Below are positions 28,640 to 37,110 of a DNA stretch of 39,224 bases, piece after piece. The translations under genes were made by a program, and so were the position numbers. The DNA lies in contig VFJK01000096.1 of assembly GCA_009886125.1 (NCBI GenBank), positions 1 to 39,224 of the forward strand. Reading direction: 5' to 3'. A model generated the notes under the pieces. The model saw only the letters and a list, made by a program, of their open reading frames with translations. It had not been told where the DNA came from and searched no databases. Within the stretch, counting starts at the first letter, position 1. The number at the start of each line of letters is the position of its first letter. Source of the stretch: Geobacter sp. (lineage in GTDB: Bacteria; Desulfobacterota; Desulfuromonadia; Geobacterales; DSM-12255).

Positions 28640-29395
28640 ATGAAAAGAAGGATCCTGGGAATTGTTGCTGCTGCAATGCTGGTTTCAACATCGGTCTGCC
28701 ACGCAGCCAGCGAAGATTTTACGTTCGGCGCTGGTATCAAGGGGTGGTACAACAAGATGGAGTTGGCTTTTACTGATACTGCTGGAAACACAAGTAAAGA
28801 CAAGACCAAATACGTCCTCATGGTCGGGCCATCTGTCAAGATGGGCTACAAGGATTTCTTTGCCGGTATAAACTATCTGACCACAACTTCAGACTATGAA
28901 AGGTCTTTTACCGGTACTGGCGCTCGTACATATACGTACGGGCGTAGCGATGCTGATGTGATCCTTGGCTTGAGATTGAATCCCAATTTTGCTATCGTTA
29001 CCGGCTACAAGGGAATATTTTCTGATGTAGATTACACGATTACCGCTACAGGCGCCAAAGTCGGTGAGGCGAAACGGACCATGAACGGTATCCCTCTCGG
29101 ACTCTCCGTTAATGTCAGACCTGTAGAGCGACTGGCGATTTATATGAACGGTGGTTACATATACTTTGATGAAAAAGTCAAGTACAGCGGTTTCACTACC
29201 ACTTATGCTGATGAAAAGTGGGCTTACAATGCCGGCTTTGCCGAGCTCGGAGCTACGGTCAATATCGTCGCCGGTTTGTCAACAAGCCTTGGCTACAAGT
29301 ACCAGAAACTCTTCAACACCAAGAAGCCTACCGGTTACGACAAGAGAGACCAGGCGTACGATGGTGTTACCTTTGCAATTGACTACAATTTTTAA
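28640..29395 (+). CDS. Predicted outer-membrane beta-barrel protein
   Basis: The 251-residue protein has a signal peptide (MKRRILGIVAAAMLVSTSVCHA) and then alternating hydrophobic and polar residues rich in Tyr, Gly and Thr, typical of membrane beta-strands (for example FFAGINYLTTTSDYER, RLAIYMNGGYIYFDEKVKY, LSTSLGYKYQKLF). It ends in Phe (FAIDYNF), the signal recognised by the BAM insertion machinery. I estimate eight to ten strands. A near-perfect AAGGAGG ribosome-binding sequence precedes the ATG. I cannot assign a family or substrate. It follows the CsgG-like gene by 81 bases and ends at a strong terminator. Confidence 0.8.
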   Translation: MKRRILGIVAAAMLVSTSVCHAASEDFTFGAGIKGWYNKMELAFTDTAGNTSKDKTKYVLMVGPSVKMGYKDFFAGINYLTTTSDYERSFTGTGARTYTYGRSDADVILGLRLNPNFAIVTGYKGIFSDVDYTITATGAKVGEAKRTMNGIPLGLSVNVRPVERLAIYMNGGYIYFDEKVKYSGFTTTYADEKWAYNAGFAELGATVNIVAGLSTSLGYKYQKLFNTKKPTGYDKRDQAYDGVTFAIDYNF

Positions 29396-29444
29396 CCAGA
29401 ATACCGTCCTGTAGTTTTACACGGCGGGACATTGCGAAGTTTTT

Positions 29445-29486
29445 ACTGCCATTCATACCTGTCATTCAGGCGTGAATGGCAGTTTT
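29445..29486 (+). terminator. Terminator after the beta-barrel gene
   Basis: Eleven-base arms ACTGCCATTCA (29445-29455) and TGAATGGCAGT (29473-29483) pair perfectly, with a smaller inner stem CCTG/CAGG in the loop, followed by a T-run. Confidence 0.85.
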
Positions 29487-29573
29487 ATTTCCTGTTCCCG
29501 TTGAAGCGGTTGCGGGAGAAGCTGCTGGTGGAGCTTTTCAGGGTGCTGAAAGGGAGAATATTTCACTAACTCC

Positions 29574-29600
29574 TTGACAAAGCGGCCCTCCAGTTATTAC
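29574..29600 (+). promoter_or_regulatory. Promoter of hrcA operon
   Basis: An exact TTGACA at 29574-29579 is followed by TATTAC at 29595-29600 (15-base spacer) as the likeliest -10. The CIRCE operator begins 12 bases further on, so bound HrcA would block transcription. Confidence 0.5.
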
Positions 29601-29611
29601 TTTAGCTACTG

Positions 29612-29638
29612 TTAGCACTCAGTCTTCCGGAGTGCTAA
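29612..29638. promoter_or_regulatory. CIRCE operator (HrcA binding site)
   Basis: TTAGCACTC (29612-29620), nine spacer bases and GAGTGCTAA (29630-29638) match the CIRCE consensus exactly. It lies 23 bases before the hrcA start, indicating autoregulation of the heat-shock cluster by HrcA. Confidence 0.97.
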
Positions 29639-29661
29639 TTTTTTTGAGTACGGAGCTTTTT

Positions 29662-30693
29662 ATGCAGGATGGGATGAAAATCAGAAGCCGGCAGATTCTC
29701 GAAGCGATTATCGAGGATTACATCTGTACGGCCGAGCCTATCGGCAGCAGTTCGATCCGCAACCGTCACGGACTATCGCTCTCAGCAGCTACGATTCGCA
29801 ATGTGATGGCGGATCTTGAGGAGATGGGATATCTGGCTTCACCTCATCCTTCGGCAGGCCGGGTTCCGACTGACAAGGCCTACCGCTTTTATGTAGACTC
29901 TCTTCTGGCAGTCAGATCGGTCGACAGGGGCGAGAGGGATGAGATCCGTCGTCGCTGCTGCGTTGCCGGGAGGGATGTCGATGGTGTTTTTCGCGAGATA
30001 AGCCAGATGCTCTCTTCGGTTTCGCATTATATGGGTATAGTTGCTGCGCCGAGATTCAACGCGAATGTTTTCAGGCAGATGGAGTTCGTCCTTTTGGGCA
30101 GCCGTCGTATCCTTGTCATCCTGATATCACAGAGCGGTACCGTTCAGAACAGGATTATCGAGCTGCATCATGAGATTTCGTCAGAAGAGCTTGTCAGGAT
30201 GGCAAACTACCTGAACGGAATGCTTCAAGGTCTTACCATTTCGCAGGTAAAGAGCAGGATCTTGAAAGAGATGGAGAGCGACAAGGTTCAGTACGACACA
30301 CTCCTTTCAGAAGCACTCCGGCTTTCCCAGCAGGCGCTTGACGATAGCGGCACCGGGCTGTTCATTGAGGGGCAGGCAAATATTTTTGACCTCCCGGAAT
30401 TTGCGGATGCGCAGAGGATGAAAGAGGTTTTCAGAGCGATGGAGCAGAAGAGCCAGCTTCTGGATCTTCTGGACAACTGCCTGAAAGCACCAGGGGTGAA
30501 CATCTTTATCGGTTCAGAATCTCATCTGAACAATATGTCAGGTATGAGCCTGATTACTTCAACGTACGTTTCAGGAAAGAACACCCTTGGAGTTCTTGGC
30601 GTAATAGGTCCTACGCGGATGGGTTACGGCAAAGTCATCCCCATTGTCGATTACACAGCAAAGATGCTTACCAGACTTTTACATGTCGAGTAG
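29662..30693 (+). CDS. hrcA: Heat-inducible transcription repressor HrcA
   Basis: HrcA represses heat-shock genes by binding CIRCE and needs GroEL to stay active, so its release senses misfolded protein. The 343-residue protein begins with a winged-helix domain: RSRQILEAIIEDYICTAEPIGSSSIR and LSAATIRNVMADLEEMGYL, followed by PHPSAGRVPTDKAYRFYVD, both family signatures. The C-terminal part includes GVLGVIGPTRMGYGKVIPIVDYTA. The ATG at 29662 has GGAG six bases upstream; the frame extends to a TTG at 29632, but that lies inside the operator. grpE, dnaK and dnaJ follow. Confidence 0.97.
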   Translation: MQDGMKIRSRQILEAIIEDYICTAEPIGSSSIRNRHGLSLSAATIRNVMADLEEMGYLASPHPSAGRVPTDKAYRFYVDSLLAVRSVDRGERDEIRRRCCVAGRDVDGVFREISQMLSSVSHYMGIVAAPRFNANVFRQMEFVLLGSRRILVILISQSGTVQNRIIELHHEISSEELVRMANYLNGMLQGLTISQVKSRILKEMESDKVQYDTLLSEALRLSQQALDDSGTGLFIEGQANIFDLPEFADAQRMKEVFRAMEQKSQLLDLLDNCLKAPGVNIFIGSESHLNNMSGMSLITSTYVSGKNTLGVLGVIGPTRMGYGKVIPIVDYTAKMLTRLLHVE

Positions 30694-30722
30694 CGCTCTG
30701 ATTCAACAAGGAGTAGATAACC

Positions 30723-31274
30723 GTGGACAAGAAGACTCATAAACATACGGTAGAGAATGAACCGGAAGTAAGCTCCGGGTTTGAAGAGAGTTCACCTGCT
30801 GATGCGCTTGTCGAGCTTGAAGCAAAGCTTGTGGCCAGGGAGACAGAGGCGGCAACAAACTGGGACAAGTTTGTCCGCGAGCGGGCCGATTTGGAGAATT
30901 ACCGTAAACGGACCCAGCGCGAGAAGGAAGAGCTGATTAAATACGGGAATGAGACCTTGCTGATGGAGATCCTCCCGGCATTGGATAATATGGAGCGGGC
31001 TCTCGACCATCTTGACACTGAAAACAGCGACCCTGTTGTTGTCGGTGTGCGGATGACGCTCGACATGCTCGTATCGGCGCTCAAGAAGTTCGGAGTGACG
31101 CCGGTGCCGGCGGAAAAAGGGGGAGAGTTCGACTCATCGCTTCATCAGGCGATGGGGCAGGTCGCTTCTGAATTCCCGGCAAACAGTATTGCGGAGGTAT
31201 TCCAGAAGGGGTATCTGCTGAACGAACGACTGCTCCGCCCGGCAATGGTCATGGTGTCGAAAGGGTGCGAATAG
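30723..31274 (+). CDS. grpE: Heat-shock protein GrpE
   Basis: GrpE is the nucleotide-exchange factor of DnaK. The 183-residue protein has a disordered acidic N-terminus, a long dimer-forming helix (about 25-75, with [22 protein letters not shown]), and a C-terminal beta domain with the signature [12 protein letters not shown] and [21 protein letters not shown]. The start is GTG at 30723, with AAGGAG upstream. It lies 29 bases after hrcA and is presumably under the same CIRCE control. Confidence 0.96.
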   Translation: MDKKTHKHTVENEPEVSSGFEESSPADALVELEAKLVARETEAATNWDKFVRERADLENYRKRTQREKEELIKYGNETLLMEILPALDNMERALDHLDTENSDPVVVGVRMTLDMLVSALKKFGVTPVPAEKGGEFDSSLHQAMGQVASEFPANSIAEVFQKGYLLNERLLRPAMVMVSKGCE

Positions 31275-31409
31275 GAGCGGGTAACGTTTGACAGTATTTT
31301 GAAGAAGTCCGGGGAGACAGTACAGCGCCGGAATTATTTTTGCTGCACCCTTGTTTTTTTATACTTTAATTACTAGGTTTCAAAGAGAACGAATTCAGAG
31401 GAGGAAGCA

Positions 31410-33329
31410 ATGAGTAAAGTAATAGGAATAGACCTCGGAACCACCAACTCCTGTGTAGCGATAATGGAGGGGGGTGAACCGATTGTCATAGCAAACGCTG
31501 AAGGGAGCCGTACGACACCTTCGATGATCGCCGTCACTGAAAGCGGTGAGAGGCTTGTCGGGCAGCAGGCAAAGCGTCAGGCGGTTACAAACCCTGAGAA
31601 CACCCTGTTTTCGATCAAGCGTCTCATCGGCCGCAAGTTCGATACTGAAGCGGTACGCAAGGATATCAAGATATCCCCGTTCAAGATCGTCAAGGCTGAC
31701 AACGGTGATGCCTGGGTAGAAGTGCGCGACAAGAAATACTCTCCGCCTGAGATCTCCGCAATGGTGCTTTTGAAAATGAAGAAGACTGCTGAGGATTACC
31801 TCGGTGAAGAGGTTACTGATGCAGTCATCACTGTTCCGGCATATTTCGACGACTCTCAGCGCCAGGCAACCAAGGATGCCGGCAAGATCGCCGGACTCAA
31901 TGTCCTCCGGATTATCAACGAGCCGACTGCTGCAGCACTTGCATACGGGCTCGACAAGAAGCATGACGAGAAGATCGCAGTATTCGATTTAGGTGGCGGT
32001 ACATTCGACATTTCAATACTCGAACTCGGTGACGGTGTTTTCGAGGTCAAGTCTACCAATGGTGATACCTTTCTTGGTGGCGAGGACTTCGACCAGGTCG
32101 TGATCGACTGGATTGCCGACGAGTTCAAGAAAGATCAGGGAATAGACCTCAGAAGCGACAAGATGGCCCTCCAGAGGCTGAAAGAAGCGGCAGAGAAGGC
32201 GAAGTGCGAGCTTTCGACCTCAGTTGAGACCGACATCAATCTTCCTTTCATCACGGCTGATGCATCCGGCCCCAAGCATCTCAATCTGAAATTCTCCCGC
32301 GCCAAGCTGGAGTCTCTCTGCGCAGAGCTTATCGCCCGGCTTGAAGGGCCATGCCGTTCAGCGCTCAAGGATTCAGGTCTTTCAATATCTGAGATCAACG
32401 AAGTTATTCTTGTCGGTGGTATGACCCGTATGCCTGCAGTGCAGAAGCGGGTTCAGGATATATTCGGGAAAGTCCCTAACCGTGGCGTGAATCCGGATGA
32501 AGTGGTCGCCATCGGGGCTGCAATCCAGGGGGGCGTTCTCAGGGGGGATGTGAAGGATGTACTGCTGCTTGATGTGACACCGCTCTCTCTCGGGATCGAG
32601 ACTCTTGGCAGTGTCATGACCAAGCTCATCGAAAAGAACAGCACCATCCCCTGCCGCAAGTCGCAGGTATTTTCGACTGCAGCAGACAATCAGCCTGCTG
32701 TCAGCGTCCATGTCCTTCAGGGTGAGCGTGAGATGGCAACAGACAACAAGACCCTTGGCAATTTCGAGCTTTCCGGGATTCCATCGGCACCACGAGGGGT
32801 TCCCCAGATCGAGGTCACCTTCGATATCGATGCCAACGGGATTGTTCATGTCTCGGCAAAAGATCTTGGTACCGGCAAAGAGCAGTCGATCCGCATCACA
32901 GCTTCATCAGGTCTTTCCAAAGATGAGATCGACAAGATGGTGAGAGATGCAGAGGCACACTCTTCCGAGGACAAAAAGAAGCGTGAGCTGATCGAGGCTA
33001 AGAATCATGCAGACAGCACAGTTTATCAGACTGAGAAATCGCTCAAGGAGTTTGGCGATAAGATTGATGCTGCCGAAAAGCAGAAGATAGAGGAGAAGCT
33101 TGCCGAGCTGAAGAAGTCTATGGAGGGGAGCGATCCCGAAGAGATGAAGAAGATCGGAGATGAGCTGACACAGGCATCACATAAGCTGGCAGAGGCGGTC
33201 TATGCACAGGCGCAGCAGCCCGGTGCCGGTGCAGAGCAGGCTGGAGCAGCCGGCCATGGCGAAAAGAGCGCCAAACCTGATAACGTCGTCGATGCAGACT
33301 TCGAAGAGGTCAAGGACGAAAAGAAATAA
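31410..33329 (+). CDS. dnaK: Molecular chaperone DnaK (Hsp70)
   Basis: DnaK is the ATP-driven Hsp70 chaperone. The 639-residue protein starts [20 protein letters not shown], with phosphate loop [14 protein letters not shown], the third Hsp70 signature [16 protein letters not shown], and the linker [15 protein letters not shown]. The substrate-binding and helical lid domains follow, and the C-terminus ends [12 protein letters not shown], as in other bacterial DnaK. GAGGAGG lies before the ATG. There is no second CIRCE in the 135-base grpE-dnaK gap, so induction probably comes from the hrcA promoter or an unseen sigma factor site. Confidence 0.99.
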   Translation: MSKVIGIDLGTTNSCVAIMEGGEPIVIANAEGSRTTPSMIAVTESGERLVGQQAKRQAVTNPENTLFSIKRLIGRKFDTEAVRKDIKISPFKIVKADNGDAWVEVRDKKYSPPEISAMVLLKMKKTAEDYLGEEVTDAVITVPAYFDDSQRQATKDAGKIAGLNVLRIINEPTAAALAYGLDKKHDEKIAVFDLGGGTFDISILELGDGVFEVKSTNGDTFLGGEDFDQVVIDWIADEFKKDQGIDLRSDKMALQRLKEAAEKAKCELSTSVETDINLPFITADASGPKHLNLKFSRAKLESLCAELIARLEGPCRSALKDSGLSISEINEVILVGGMTRMPAVQKRVQDIFGKVPNRGVNPDEVVAIGAAIQGGVLRGDVKDVLLLDVTPLSLGIETLGSVMTKLIEKNSTIPCRKSQVFSTAADNQPAVSVHVLQGEREMATDNKTLGNFELSGIPSAPRGVPQIEVTFDIDANGIVHVSAKDLGTGKEQSIRITASSGLSKDEIDKMVRDAEAHSSEDKKKRELIEAKNHADSTVYQTEKSLKEFGDKIDAAEKQKIEEKLAELKKSMEGSDPEEMKKIGDELTQASHKLAEAVYAQAQQPGAGAEQAGAAGHGEKSAKPDNVVDADFEEVKDEKK

Positions 33330-33336
33330 GACTTGT

Positions 33337-33357
33337 CAGGCAATTACTGCCTGTTTT
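33337..33357 (+). terminator. First dnaK terminator hairpin
   Basis: CAGGCA (33337-33342), a five-base loop, TGCCTG (33348-33353), then TTTT. It lies eight bases after the dnaK stop. Confidence 0.65.
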
Positions 33358-33375
33358 CATCAATAAAAAAAGCAG

Positions 33376-33409
33376 AGCAGCCTGGCGTGATTGCGCCATG
33401 CTGCTTTTT
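33376..33409 (+). terminator. Second hairpin, before dnaJ
   Basis: AGCAGC and TGGCG (33376-33387, one mismatch between them) pair with CGCCA and GCTGCT (33394-33405) and are followed by TTTT. It ends 15 bases before the dnaJ start and resembles an intrinsic terminator or attenuator. Confidence 0.7.
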
Positions 33410-33423
33410 GCATTACAAAGGAT

Positions 33424-34545
33424 ATGATTTTGGCTGAGAAACGTGATTATTACGAAGTGCTCGGGATACACCGCAATGCGGCTGAAGCCGAGATCAAGAA
33501 GGCTTTCAGAAGGATGGCAGTCCAGCATCATCCGGACAAGAATCCCGGGGATAAGGCAGCAGAAGAGAAGTTCAAAGAGCTTTCCGAAGCGTATGAAGTT
33601 CTCTCGGATCCGCAGAAAAGGGCACAGTATGATCAGTTCGGCCATGCCGGCCTGAATGGTCCCGGCTTCTCTGGTGGCGGTTTTGGTGGCGGTTCACCGT
33701 TCGGCGATATATTCGGCGACATATTCGGCGATATATTCGGCGGCGGCGGTGGTCGGCAGAGGGGGCGAGGAAGAAGAGGCGATGATCTTCAGTATACGCT
33801 CGATATAAGTTTTGAAGAGTCTGCATCAGGTATTGAGAGGCAGATAGACGTCCCCTATGCAAAGCGCTGTACAACATGCAGCGGTAGTGGTGCAAAACCC
33901 GGAACTGAGCCAAAGACATGTCCTGCATGCAAGGGGGCAGGTCAGGTCCGTTTCCAGCAGGGCTTTTTCAGTGTCAGCAAGACCTGCGGTCAGTGCAACG
34001 GAGAGGGCCGCATTATCGATAGTCCCTGTACCGACTGCCGGGGGACAGGCTCAGTTCGGGACAAAAAAAGCATAACGGTAAAAGTCCCACCAGGTGTCGA
34101 GACCGGGGTAAGGCTCAAACTTTCCGGTGAAGGGGGGCAGGGAACGAAAGGGGGAGGAAACGGTGATCTCTACGTCTACATCGAGGTCAGGGAGCACTCT
34201 CTCTTCAGGCGCGAAGGGAACGACGTGATCTGCGAGACACCCATAAGCTTCACCCAGGCGGCTTTGGGGTGCGAATTGGCAATACCGACGCTTGAAGGTA
34301 AAGTTTCGATGAAGATTCCGGAGGGGACGCAGACAGGAAAGGTCTTCAGGCTGCGCGGCAAAGGGATAATCTCACTGCAGGGGTATGGCAAGGGTGACCA
34401 GCTTGTCGTCCTCAGAGTCGAGACCCCGGCAAACCTGAGCAGCAGGCAGAGAGAGCTTCTTGAAGAGTTCGCCCAGATTAGTGGTGAGAATGTAAATCCT
34501 CATCACAACAGTTTCTTCGATAAGGTTAAGGAGATGTTCTCATAA
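33424..34545 (+). CDS. dnaJ: Chaperone protein DnaJ (Hsp40)
   Basis: DnaJ delivers substrates to DnaK and stimulates its ATPase. The 373-residue protein has the J domain with HPD ([11 protein letters not shown]), a Gly/Phe region containing three consecutive GDIF units, four zinc-binding CxxCxGxG repeats ([32 protein letters not shown]), and the C-terminal substrate-binding domain. I give the ATG at 33424; a TTG at 33430 has better spacing from AAAGGA and would give [12 protein letters not shown], so the true start may be six bases later. It is preceded by two hairpins that could lower its expression. Confidence 0.97.
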   Translation: MILAEKRDYYEVLGIHRNAAEAEIKKAFRRMAVQHHPDKNPGDKAAEEKFKELSEAYEVLSDPQKRAQYDQFGHAGLNGPGFSGGGFGGGSPFGDIFGDIFGDIFGGGGGRQRGRGRRGDDLQYTLDISFEESASGIERQIDVPYAKRCTTCSGSGAKPGTEPKTCPACKGAGQVRFQQGFFSVSKTCGQCNGEGRIIDSPCTDCRGTGSVRDKKSITVKVPPGVETGVRLKLSGEGGQGTKGGGNGDLYVYIEVREHSLFRREGNDVICETPISFTQAALGCELAIPTLEGKVSMKIPEGTQTGKVFRLRGKGIISLQGYGKGDQLVVLRVETPANLSSRQRELLEEFAQISGENVNPHHNSFFDKVKEMFS

Positions 34546-34620
34546 CCACCTTTTAGCAGCTTTTTGAATGGTTTTGAGGCAGCAAGAAACATATAGAAAA
34601 AACAGCTAATTACATATTGA

Positions 34621-34737
34621 CTTCCTACATAATACCCGCTAATCTTTAAGACAGATTAAGCGGGTTTTTTAATTTCCTTCCTACATACTTCATACATAAT
34701 TTAGCCTATACCGTTTTTATGTAGGAAAAGTAGGAAG
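34621..34737. repeat. Cluster of CTTCCTACATAA repeats (probable integrase arm/att sites)
   Basis: The motif occurs in direct orientation at 34621-34632, 34677-34687 and 34688-34699 (one change), and inverted at 34718-34728 and 34730-34737 (partial). All copies lie between dnaJ and the integrase gene. Clustered direct and inverted copies beside a tyrosine integrase are typical of its binding sites at an attachment region. The matching other end is not in the window, so the att core cannot be defined. Confidence 0.65.
34634..34670 (+). terminator. Strong terminator between dnaJ and integrase
   Basis: ACCCGCT-AATCT (34634-34645) pairs with AGATTA-AGCGGGT (34653-34665), with a single bulged base, followed by a run of T to 34670. 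It probably ends the dnaJ transcript, and it lies between the first and second copies of the repeat cluster. Confidence 0.85.
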
Positions 34738-34768
34738 CACCCCGCAACAAAGGACAGGAGGCCACGCC

Positions 34769-36019
34769 ATGAAAACGAAGCTGACAAAGAGCAACATTGA
34801 CAAGCTACCTTTCAGCGATAAGCAGGTTATCTTCTGGGATACCGAGCTTGCAGGTTTTGGCCTCATGATCGGCAAACGCTCAAAGACCTTCTTTGTCCAG
34901 ACTGACATTAAGGACGATACCAAGCCTAAAGGCTGGCGCACAGTCAAGAAAACGCTTGGGAGATATGGCGACATAACACCAGAAAAAGCGCGGTCAATGG
35001 TTAATGGCTCTACTGACAAAGAGGGGGCTTTCGTTCCCGGCGCACGACTTGAACTCAAGCAAGCACCGGCAGCAGATACCGGCGCAACTGTAACGCTTAA
35101 AGAATTGATGGAAGAATGTTTTAGGGAACGGAAACGCAAGGACGGCAAAGACCGGAAAGAAGGGACAATAGACAGCTATAGGCAGGGGATTGAGTTTCAT
35201 TTTCCTGCATGGTTGAATCTTACCCTTGCTGATATTGCGAAGCTTACGCCGGACGTTATTATTGCCCGTCATGAACAGATAAAGGCAGATCGCGGCGAAT
35301 TTGCTGCAAGAAACGCCTTCACATTCCTTTTGCTTGTCGTTAATTACGGGCTTATCAAATATCCGGCAGTATTAACCCGCAATCCTTTCACCGTATTGAC
35401 CAAGAATCAGATGCTTGCTGTTATTAAGGAACGCGATGAAAAGCTAGACGGCAACGACTTCCTGAAATTCTATGCCGGATTGCAGAGATTCAACGACACG
35501 ACCAGAGACGCACTCTTGATAACCTTGTATCATGGTATGCGTAACAATGAAGTAACGTGCCTGAAGTGGGAGCATGTAGACCTTGAGAAAAAAGAAATCC
35601 TTATTCCAGACACCAAGAACCGCAAGGCATTACACGTCCCCATGTCAAGGCAGTCTTATGAAATACTGAAGAGGCGGCAGGAGATGGCTACACCTGATAA
35701 TCAATTTGTTTTCCCTGCTGTCAGTAGTCAGTCAACAACGGGACACGTTGCTTTACACCCGAACACGTTACGATTAGCCACCGGCCTTGATATAACCATC
35801 CATGCACTTAGGCGCACGTTTATAACCATCGGTAGACGGCTAAAGATATTTGAAGATACCGACCGACTGACAAACCATGTTGACGGCAGCGTGACCGGCA
35901 AGCATTACGATGGAACCAATGTTGATGATTTACGTCACCCGCTACAGGTTATCGACAATGAGTTAGAGCGGCTTATGCTGAATGGAGTGGGAGCGAAAAT
36001 TATTCAACTGGCAAGCTGA
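34769..36019 (+). CDS. int: Tyrosine recombinase / phage-type integrase
   Basis: The 416-residue protein has the layout of an element integrase: an N-terminal arm-DNA-binding domain (residues 1-80, with FWDTELAGFGLMIG and TLGRYGDITPEKAR), a SAM-like core-binding domain (about 110-220), and the catalytic domain. Conserved catalytic residues are visible: Arg in YHGMRNNEVTCLKW, Arg in IHALRRTF, a His in LTNHV, and the probable nucleophile Tyr in TGKHYDG. AGGAGG lies eight bases before the ATG. It reads inward from the attachment repeats and marks the left end of an integrative element beside dnaJ. No tRNA is adjacent. Confidence 0.93.
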   Translation: MKTKLTKSNIDKLPFSDKQVIFWDTELAGFGLMIGKRSKTFFVQTDIKDDTKPKGWRTVKKTLGRYGDITPEKARSMVNGSTDKEGAFVPGARLELKQAPAADTGATVTLKELMEECFRERKRKDGKDRKEGTIDSYRQGIEFHFPAWLNLTLADIAKLTPDVIIARHEQIKADRGEFAARNAFTFLLLVVNYGLIKYPAVLTRNPFTVLTKNQMLAVIKERDEKLDGNDFLKFYAGLQRFNDTTRDALLITLYHGMRNNEVTCLKWEHVDLEKKEILIPDTKNRKALHVPMSRQSYEILKRRQEMATPDNQFVFPAVSSQSTTGHVALHPNTLRLATGLDITIHALRRTFITIGRRLKIFEDTDRLTNHVDGSVTGKHYDGTNVDDLRHPLQVIDNELERLMLNGVGAKIIQLAS

Positions 36020-36057
36020 CAGGCTTTGCGGAGATAGCGCGACAGGAGGCTCAACGG

Positions 36058-36507
36058 ATGAAGAAAATTACCTTTAAATCCTTCAGTGAAGAAGGGTTGC
36101 TTGCTAAAGATTGCACTCTTGACTATAAAGCGCAGATGGAAATTTTCTCCCACAGTTTTTTTTGGATACCCCGGATGATAAAATCCGGAGACCTTTATAC
36201 ATTGAACCCTGTGACACTTGACCTTCTAGCAAGCTATATTGAAGGCAAAGTTAAGACTTCAGGCCAATTCAAGAGGCCAGAAGACGATAAGAAAACTTAT
36301 AATATTTGGAAAATCGGCAAGATATACGAAGAGCTAGCAAATAATTTCCCCGATGAAAGACGGCGCTTATTATTCAGGGCTATTTGCGAAAGCAGCGACT
36401 GTAAGCAGCTTAGAGATTCGAGGGGCAAGCCCCTTACTGAGCGTAATATCAGAGAGTATATTGACCAATATGAATTAGAAAGAAGTGAAAAGAATAGACT
36501 CTGTTAA
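36058..36507 (+). CDS. Hypothetical protein of integrative element
   Basis: The 149-residue soluble protein begins MKKITFKSFSEEGLLAKD and is mixed helical with many charged residues. I do not recognise a family. No membrane segment or signal peptide is visible; a region at about 50-70 (NPVTLDLLASYIEGKV) and one at about 85-115 look like amphipathic helices, and the C-terminus (LTERNIREYIDQYELERSEKN) is highly charged. AGGAGG lies nine bases before the ATG. It sits 38 bases after int and probably belongs to the same transcript. Confidence 0.75.
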   Translation: MKKITFKSFSEEGLLAKDCTLDYKAQMEIFSHSFFWIPRMIKSGDLYTLNPVTLDLLASYIEGKVKTSGQFKRPEDDKKTYNIWKIGKIYEELANNFPDERRRLLFRAICESSDCKQLRDSRGKPLTERNIREYIDQYELERSEKNRLC

Positions 36508-36558
36508 ACAGTCCCATATTACTAGTCAGTAATCTGTAAGATTATTTTAACCCTTCTT

Positions 36559-36604
36559 AAAGTCTCCTACCGTGTAGAAAACATACACAAGGGAGGCTTT
36601 TTTT
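36559..36604 (+). promoter_or_regulatory. Hairpin with T-run overlapping the ribosome-binding site of the AlpA-like gene
   Basis: AAAG-T-CTCC (36559-36567) pairs with GGAG-G-CTTT (36592-36600), with an inner stem GTGTA/TACAC (36572-36576 and 36584-36588). A run of T follows to the base before the ATG. The right arm contains the GGAGG ribosome-binding sequence, so folding would hide it; the same shape could also end transcription. Confidence 0.6.
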
Positions 36605-36808
36605 ATGGGGACACTTTTAAACGAAACTCAGGTAGCAGAGATGATCGGCTTAACGGTTCACTGGCTCAGGCGCAAGAGATGGGCAGGCGGCGGTATTCCT
36701 TTTATCAAGATTGCAGAGAATGGCGCTGTCCGTTATCGGCAAGAGGATATTGAGAAATTCGTTAATGCTCGTATTCAGTCAAGCACCTCCGATGTAAGGA
36801 GGGACTAA
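36605..36808 (+). CDS. AlpA/excisionase-like helix-turn-helix protein
   Basis: This 67-residue protein has the pattern of MerR-like excisionase/AlpA regulators: LLNETQVAEMIGLTVHWLRRKRWAGGGIPFIKI followed by a basic VRYRQEDIEKFVNAR. The first two helices form the DNA-binding unit and the wing follows the GGGIPF turn. Such proteins control integrase expression or direct excision. The gene starts right after a hairpin that covers its ribosome-binding site and is followed two bases after its stop by the cysteine-rich ORF. Confidence 0.85.
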   Translation: MGTLLNETQVAEMIGLTVHWLRRKRWAGGGIPFIKIAENGAVRYRQEDIEKFVNARIQSSTSDVRRD

Positions 36809-36810
36809 TT

Positions 36811-37110
36811 ATGGTAAAGGCTATTGAACGAAGAAACCCCTCTGAATATCAGTCAGAAGGGCTTCAGGATACGGCAATTGAACGTATTCTGACTATATCA
36901 CAACCAACCAATTGCAACAATCCGAAATGTACCTGTATTGCTCATTGCTCAAGATGTAATTGCAAGTTGCCACGCATTAACCCCCTGGCTGTTATTGCAC
37001 TCACCCGATACCGTGACGAACTCACCAGCCTTGAGATCACCCGCGAAATATCCGGCCTTGTCGATTGCTGCAATGTAATCCTGATGGCGAACCAAGGGGG
37101 CAGATTATGA
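36811..37110 (+). CDS. Small cysteine-rich hypothetical protein
   Basis: The 99-residue protein has eight cysteines: a central cluster CNNPKCTCIAHCSRCNC at 35-51 (spacing C-x4-C-x-C-x3-C-x2-C-x-C), plus adjacent Cys86 and Cys87. The cluster suggests metal binding. The second half is helical (LAVIALTRYRDELTSLEITREISGLV). AGGAGGG precedes the ATG, and its stop overlaps the next start (ATGA), so translation is coupled to the replication protein. I do not recognise a family; a replication-linked DNA-binding role is an inference from position only. Confidence 0.7.
   Translation: MVKAIERRNPSEYQSEGLQDTAIERILTISQPTNCNNPKCTCIAHCSRCNCKLPRINPLAVIALTRYRDELTSLEITREISGLVDCCNVILMANQGGRL

Noticed and set aside
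31275-31409. Promoter for dnaK (TTGACA at 31288-31293, TATACT at 31360-31365)
   Set aside because: The two elements are too far apart and neither has a credible partner at the right spacing.
34546-34768. tRNA gene as the integration target
   Set aside because: No cloverleaf or T-loop sequence is visible; only repeats and a terminator hairpin are present.
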